Source: Sphingomonadaceae bacterium (GTDB lineage: Bacteria; Pseudomonadota; Alphaproteobacteria; Sphingomonadales; Sphingomonadaceae). From it: a DNA stretch of 37,590 nt. Location: NCBI GenBank assembly GCA_009920915.1, contig RFZB01000006.1, positions 1 through 37,590 on the forward strand, in the 5' to 3' direction. The notes beneath the pieces are model-generated. The model worked only from the letters and a program-made list of their open reading frames with translations. It had not been told where the DNA came from and did not search any database. Within the stretch, counting starts at the first letter, position 1; each line of letters opens with the position of its first letter. Below, piece by piece: positions 33,539-37,590 of the stretch. Position numbers and translations under genes: made by a program.

Positions 33539-34603
33539 ATGACCAACGCATTATTGCCAACCGGATTTCGTGATCGCCTGCCGCCCGAGGCCGATGCCTC
33601 GGCGCGGCTGGTGCGGGCCGTGCTGGATAGTGTTGCAGCCTATGGCTATGAACGGGTGCAGACCCCGCTTGCAGAATTTGAAACCACGCTGACGGGCGCC
33701 TTGGGCACCTCCTCGCGCGATTTGCTGCGCTTTGTGGATCCCGTGTCGGGTGAGACAATGGCGGTCCGGTCTGACATTACCGGGCAGATTGGGCGCATCG
33801 CGAAGGGACGGATGGGCCACCACCCGCGCCCCTTGCGCCTCAGCTATGGCGGCCCCGTGGTGAAGCTACGGGCGAGCCAATTGCGGCCCGAGCGCGAGAT
33901 GATGCAAGTGGGGGCTGAGCTGATTGGCCTCGAAACGCTGCCTGCGGTGACCGAAGTGGTGACGGTTGCCATTGAATCGTTAAAAGCAGCCGGCGTGCGA
34001 GATCTGACACTCGATCTGACGCTTCCCAATCTTATTGATACGCTGTTTCCGGGCACGGATACAGAAGAGTTGAAAGCACGGCTGGATGCCAAAGATGCGG
34101 CAGCTGTGCCCGCTGATCTGCGCGTGTTGATTTCTGCCGCTGGGCCATTTGGCGAAGCCGTGGCTCGGCTGCGCGCCTTTGACGATCAGGGCGTGCTGGC
34201 CGCGCGGCTAGAGGCGTTAGAGGCACTGGTTGAGGCGCTGCCCGCTGATCTGCGCGTCACACTCGACCCGACGGAGCGGCATGGCTTTGAATATCAAAGC
34301 TGGTTTGGCTTCTCGCTCTTTTCCGCGCACACCTCGGGCGAAATTGCTCGCGGTGGCAGCTATTTATTGGGCGATGAGCCTGCCGTTGGCTTTTCTGCTT
34401 ATATTGATCCGCTGATTGATGCAGGCCTTGCACAAACTGAACGGCGCCGGTTGTTCCTGCCTTTGGGCACTTTGCCGCAAAAAGCAGCCAAGCTGCGGGC
34501 CGAAGGCTGGGTAACGGTGGCCGCACTGACCCCAGATGACAGTGCCGAGGCACAAATCTGTTCGCACATCCTCTCTAATGGCCGCCCGGTTCCCATTGGC
34601 TGA
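33539..34603 (+). CDS. hisZ: ATP phosphoribosyltransferase regulatory subunit
   Basis: A 354-residue class-II histidyl-tRNA synthetase paralogue without aminoacylation function. It assembles with short HisG to give a histidine-sensitive ATP phosphoribosyltransferase. Features are LLPTGFRDRLPPEADASARL at the N-terminus, the motif-2-like MAVRSDITGQIGRIAKGR, REMMQVGAELIG, and a late GFEYQSWFGFSLFS segment. At 354 residues it lacks the anticodon-binding domain of true HisS. Its catalytic partner hisG lies about 24 kb away at 8825. The position after serA and before purA is common in sphingomonads. Confidence 0.94.
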   Translation: MTNALLPTGFRDRLPPEADASARLVRAVLDSVAAYGYERVQTPLAEFETTLTGALGTSSRDLLRFVDPVSGETMAVRSDITGQIGRIAKGRMGHHPRPLRLSYGGPVVKLRASQLRPEREMMQVGAELIGLETLPAVTEVVTVAIESLKAAGVRDLTLDLTLPNLIDTLFPGTDTEELKARLDAKDAAAVPADLRVLISAAGPFGEAVARLRAFDDQGVLAARLEALEALVEALPADLRVTLDPTERHGFEYQSWFGFSLFSAHTSGEIARGGSYLLGDEPAVGFSAYIDPLIDAGLAQTERRRLFLPLGTLPQKAAKLRAEGWVTVAALTPDDSAEAQICSHILSNGRPVPIG

Positions 34604-34617
34604 CAACAGAGATTGAA

Positions 34618-34689
34618 CGTCCGTAGCCCATAAGGGGTGGACGCCCGGCCCTTGGGGCAATAACGCAACGGAAAGGCAATGCTTTTCCG
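34618..34689 (+). ncRNA. Structured leader upstream of purA
   Basis: In the 103-base hisZ-purA gap two stem-loops can form. Stem 1 is CGTCC (34618-34622) with GGACG (34639-34643), enclosing CCC-ATAA-GGG. Stem 2 runs 34669-34689, with about eight base pairs (CGGAAA with TTTCCG, extended by G-T and G-C) around a five-base loop. It ends just before the ribosome site. They could terminate hisZ mRNA or regulate purA. I do not recognise a known RNA family. Confidence 0.35.
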
Positions 34690-34706
34690 CAAATGGAGAA
34701 AATCCG

Positions 34707-35996
34707 GTGGCCAATGTCACAGTGATCGGCGCGCAATGGGGTGATGAGGGCAAGGGCAAGATTGTCGATTGGCTCGCCAGCCGCGCCGATGTGGTCGTGC
34801 GCTTTCAAGGCGGGCATAATGCGGGCCACACGCTGGTTGTGGGCGATCAAACCTATAAGCTCTCGCTTCTCCCCTCGGGCATTGTCCGCGGCACATTATC
34901 CGTCATAGGCAATGGCGTCGTTCTGGATCCGTGGCATTTCCGCGATGAGGTTGCCAAGCTTGCGGGCCAAGGCATCACCATTACGCCCGACAATTTGCAC
35001 ATTGCCGAAAACGCGCCGCTGATTCTGCCTTTCCACCGCGATTTGGATGGCCTGCGCGAAGCAGCCGCCGGCGCAGGCAAAATCGGCACCACGGGCCGCG
35101 GCATTGGCCCGGCTTATGAAGATAAGGTGGGCCGCCGCGCAATCCGCGTGTGCGATCTGGCGCATCTGGATGATCTGGATGCCCAGCTCGATCGCATCTG
35201 CGCGCATCATGATGCGCTGCGCGCCGGCTTTAACCAGCCGCCAATTGATCGCCAGCGGTTGCTGAATGATTTGGCCGAAATTGCTGAAGTCATTCTCCCT
35301 TATGCCAAGCCGGTTTGGGTGACGTTGAACCAAGCCAAAAAGCGCGGCGACCGTGTGTTGTTTGAAGGCGCGCAAGGCGTGCTGCTGGATGTCGATCACG
35401 GCACCTATCCCTTTGTCACCTCGTCCAACACCATTGCGGGCACGGCCTCGGGTGGGTCGGGGCTTGGCCCCTCTTCCGTTGGCTTCGTGCTGGGGATTGT
35501 GAAGGCCTATACCACGCGGGTTGGCTCTGGCCCCTTCCCGACGGAGCAGGAAAATGATGTTGGCCAGCGGCTTGGTGAACGGGGCCATGAATTTGGCACG
35601 GTCACGGGCCGCAAGCGGCGCTGTGGCTGGTTTGACGCGGTATTGGTGCGCCAGTCCGCTGCAGTTTCAGGGATCACGGGCATAGCGCTGACCAAGCTTG
35701 ACGTGCTTGATGGCTTTGAGACGCTGAAGATCTGCACTGGCTATCGCATTGGCGACAAGGTCTATGATTATCTGCCGCCCCACGCGGCCGACCAAGCCCG
35801 TGCCGAGCCCATTTATGAAGAGATGCCGGGTTGGCAGGAAACAACGGCGGGTGCGCGCAGCTGGGCGGATTTGCCCGCTCAGGCGATCAAATATGTCCGC
35901 CGGATTGAGGAACTGATTCAGTGCCCAGTGGCTCTGGTTTCGACCAGCCCCGAACGCGAAGACACAATTTTGGTGCGTGATCCGTTCAGCGATTGA
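34707..35996 (+). CDS. purA: Adenylosuccinate synthetase
   Basis: Joins IMP and aspartate using GTP to make adenylosuccinate, the first step from IMP to AMP. It has 429 residues, full length. The start is GTG 34707 behind GGAG, reading [23 protein letters not shown], which includes the catalytic aspartate and P-loop. [44 protein letters not shown] and RRCGWFDAV are all present. The stop lies four bases from the stop of the convergent MFS gene, inside a perfect 12-base palindrome. Confidence 0.97.
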   Translation: MANVTVIGAQWGDEGKGKIVDWLASRADVVVRFQGGHNAGHTLVVGDQTYKLSLLPSGIVRGTLSVIGNGVVLDPWHFRDEVAKLAGQGITITPDNLHIAENAPLILPFHRDLDGLREAAAGAGKIGTTGRGIGPAYEDKVGRRAIRVCDLAHLDDLDAQLDRICAHHDALRAGFNQPPIDRQRLLNDLAEIAEVILPYAKPVWVTLNQAKKRGDRVLFEGAQGVLLDVDHGTYPFVTSSNTIAGTASGGSGLGPSSVGFVLGIVKAYTTRVGSGPFPTEQENDVGQRLGERGHEFGTVTGRKRRCGWFDAVLVRQSAAVSGITGIALTKLDVLDGFETLKICTGYRIGDKVYDYLPPHAADQARAEPIYEEMPGWQETTAGARSWADLPAQAIKYVRRIEELIQCPVALVSTSPEREDTILVRDPFSD

Positions 35997-36000
35997 GCGC

Positions 36001-37269
36001 TCAAGCGGCGGGCAAATCCTGTTTCAGCCGCTTGGACGCGCGCCAAAAGAACCACGCGGGCACGAGCCCCAGCCACGCCGCGCCATACAGCACCCAGCGC
36101 ACGCTTTCCGCGCCAGCCATGGGCTTGAACGCGTCCGACAAGATTCCAAAGAACAGCGGCCCAAGCCCCAAGCCAATTAGGTTTTGGCCAAAGATCACCA
36201 ATGAGGTGGCAACCGCGCGCTGATCAGGCCGGACCAATTGCTGCGCAAGCGCATAGCTGGGGCCATAATAGAAATAATTGAGCGTGGTCGGGATGATCAG
36301 CAGCACGAGACACAAGCGCCAATCCTGCATCACATAAGCCGCAAACAGCAGCGGGGCGGCAAGGGTCATGCCCAGCGCCGGGGCGGTCAAAATATGGCGC
36401 TTATCGGCTTTGCCAAAACGATCGGCCAGATAGCCGCCACCCCATGTCCCAAGCATCCCGGCAAGCCCGGTAATCACGCCCAGCCACAGGCCCGTCTGCC
36501 CCGCGCTCAGCCCAAAATCGCGCTGGAAGAGAATAACGACCCACACGCCTTTTCCATAGGAAAGAAAGGCCGTGAAGCTGGCGCCCAACAGGACAAGGAC
36601 AAAGCTTTTATTCGTCATAATTTGGCGCAGCACGGTGCCAAAGCGTTGCTGGGGTGCCGCCTTGGCCACCAAATGATGCCGGCCTGGATCCCGCAGCGAA
36701 AAGGGAAGGACAAAGGCAAAAAGAATGCCCGGAATGCTCACAGCCAAAAAGGCATTCCGCCACCCAAAAAAATCATTCAGCGTGCCGCCAATCACCATGC
36801 CAATCAGCCCGCCAATGGGAATGCCCAGCCCATAAAAGGCCATGGCCGAGGCACGCTTTTCCGCAGGCACAGCATCTGTGATGAGCGAATGGGCGGCAGG
36901 CGTGCAGCCTGCCTCACCCACACCCACCCCAATGCGGGCCAGCAGCAATTGGACAAAATTCTGCGCCAAGCCACAGGCTGCGGTCATCGCAGACCAAACT
37001 CCCAGCGAGATCGTAATGACATGCGCTCTATTCGTCTTGGGCCGGTCGACATAGCGGGCAATGGGGATACCCAGAAATGTATAGAACAGGGCAAAGGCAA
37101 GGCCCGTCATCAAGCCAATTTGCGCGTCCGACAAATTAAGGTCGCGGCTGATTTCCTCAGCCAAAATATTCACAATCTGCCGATCCAGAAAATTGAAGAT
37201 ATAGACAATCAACAATGTCCACATCAGCAAACGGACATTGGGGCTCGCTTCAGCTGATTGCGCACTCAT
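36001..37269 (-). CDS. MFS transporter, spinster-like
   Basis: A 422-residue inner-membrane carrier with about 12 hydrophobic segments. FNFLDRQIVNILAEEISRDLNLSDAQIGLMTGLAFALFYTFLGIPIARYVD at the N-terminus is characteristic of the spinster-like MFS group, which is abundant in sphingomonads. The loop motif between helices 2 and 3 reads ARYVDRPKTNR and the helix-5 region is GVGVGEAGCTPAA. The substrate is unknown; relatives move lipids, sugars or aromatic compounds. ATG 37269 follows AAAAGG. aroC lies upstream on the same strand after 102 bases. Confidence 0.9.
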   Translation of the reverse strand: MSAQSAEASPNVRLLMWTLLIVYIFNFLDRQIVNILAEEISRDLNLSDAQIGLMTGLAFALFYTFLGIPIARYVDRPKTNRAHVITISLGVWSAMTAACGLAQNFVQLLLARIGVGVGEAGCTPAAHSLITDAVPAEKRASAMAFYGLGIPIGGLIGMVIGGTLNDFFGWRNAFLAVSIPGILFAFVLPFSLRDPGRHHLVAKAAPQQRFGTVLRQIMTNKSFVLVLLGASFTAFLSYGKGVWVVILFQRDFGLSAGQTGLWLGVITGLAGMLGTWGGGYLADRFGKADKRHILTAPALGMTLAAPLLFAAYVMQDWRLCLVLLIIPTTLNYFYYGPSYALAQQLVRPDQRAVATSLVIFGQNLIGLGLGPLFFGILSDAFKPMAGAESVRWVLYGAAWLGLVPAWFFWRASKRLKQDLPAA

Positions 37270-37291
37270 GGCCTTTTACACTCTCCCTGTG

Positions 37292-37307
37292 GCCTGCTTT
37301 GGCAGGC
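37292..37307 (-). terminator. Hairpin between aroC and the MFS gene
   Basis: GCCTGC and GCAGGC pair perfectly (six base pairs, four-base loop) about 65 bases beyond the aroC stop and 23 bases before the MFS start. There is no T run. It may end aroC transcription or lie in the MFS leader. Confidence 0.3.
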
Positions 37308-37371
37308 ACTTAAGGCGTTGTGCGCAAAAGGCAGGGCAAGGGCAAGCCCGGTTCTTAAGGCCTGTAAATGT

Positions 37372-37590
37372 TTAGCCGCACTGCGCGCGGTGGAGCAGCT
37401 TTTGGTCGGCCAGCACCAGCGCCATCATCGCTTCGACAACAGGCGCACCGCGAATGCCAACGCACGGGTCGTGCCGGCCCTTGGTCACAATCTCGGCGGC
37501 CTCACCTTCGCGCGTCACTGTTTCAACGGGTGTCAGGATGGAGGAGGTCGGCTTAAACGCCACGCGCACCACCACGGGGCCCGCGCCGCC
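37372..37590 (-). CDS. aroC: Chorismate synthase, C-terminal 72 residues
   Basis: Makes chorismate from EPSP with reduced FMN in the shikimate pathway. Only the 3' end is in the window; the frame is open through the right edge. The residues [33 protein letters not shown] and [14 protein letters not shown] match the conserved chorismate synthase C-terminus, including the third family signature around RHDPC. The stop TAA is at 37374-37372. Confidence 0.94.
   Translation of the reverse strand, partial: GGAGPVVVRVAFKPTSSILTPVETVTREGEAAEIVTKGRHDPCVGIRGAPVVEAMMALVLADQKLLHRAQCG

Overview
The window is dense, moderately GC-rich chromosomal DNA with short intergenic gaps and many 1-14 base gene overlaps. 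Gene content and order point to an alphaproteobacterium, most likely a sphingomonad: a short-form HisG with a separate HisZ, the run serC-serA-hisZ-purA, COQ9, an HTH-RibB fusion, a BolA/J-domain/CobS neighbourhood, a stand-alone urate-oxidase-N-type membrane protein, a TonB-dependent receptor and a spinster-like MFS carrier. This is inferred from protein families. No marker gene such as 16S rRNA is present. I saw no transposase, integrase, CRISPR array, tRNA or rRNA.

Layout. 1-5.6 kb (minus strand): leuC (cut by the left edge), cobS, a TonB-dependent receptor, a J-domain protein and a conserved hypothetical. 5.7-7.7 kb (plus): bolA, a pirin and an Asp-nucleophile alpha/beta hydrolase. 7.7-8.8 kb (minus): a DUF2332 protein. 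8.8-11 kb (plus): hisG-hisD followed by a broken nusB. 11-13.7 kb (minus): feoA-feoB-ssb behind a candidate Fur box. 13.8-16 kb: COQ9 (minus), a haem-type membrane protein (plus) and an EamA transporter (minus). 16-17.1 kb (plus): an old-yellow-enzyme reductase. 17.2-23.4 kb (minus): ribH and an HTH-RibB-degenerate-RibA fusion, a secreted DUF885 protein, a prolyl 4-hydroxylase-like dioxygenase, a secreted amidohydrolase, and a coupled pair of small genes, one a mini-HTH. 23.5-24.2 kb (plus): an S24/LexA-like repressor. 24.5-30.6 kb (plus): tamA-tamB. 30.7-36 kb (plus): serC-serA-hisZ-purA. 36-37.6 kb (minus): an MFS transporter and the 3' end of aroC.

How the genes fit together. Amino-acid and nucleotide biosynthesis dominates: leucine, histidine (HisG at 8.8 kb needs HisZ at 33.5 kb), serine, adenylate, chorismate and riboflavin. 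Iron supply (FeoAB), outer-membrane assembly (TamAB) and several small regulators fill the rest.

Most interesting points. (1) nusB lacks its middle third to half and is frameshifted. (2) RibB carries an N-terminal HTH, and a perfect 8-4-8 palindrome lies 11-30 bases before its start codon, suggesting an enzyme that represses its own gene. (3) A mini-HTH gene pair diverges from an S24 repressor. (4) The serC leader matches the described alphaproteobacterial serC motif in position and shape, and an unusual cluster of three hairpins separates serC from serA.
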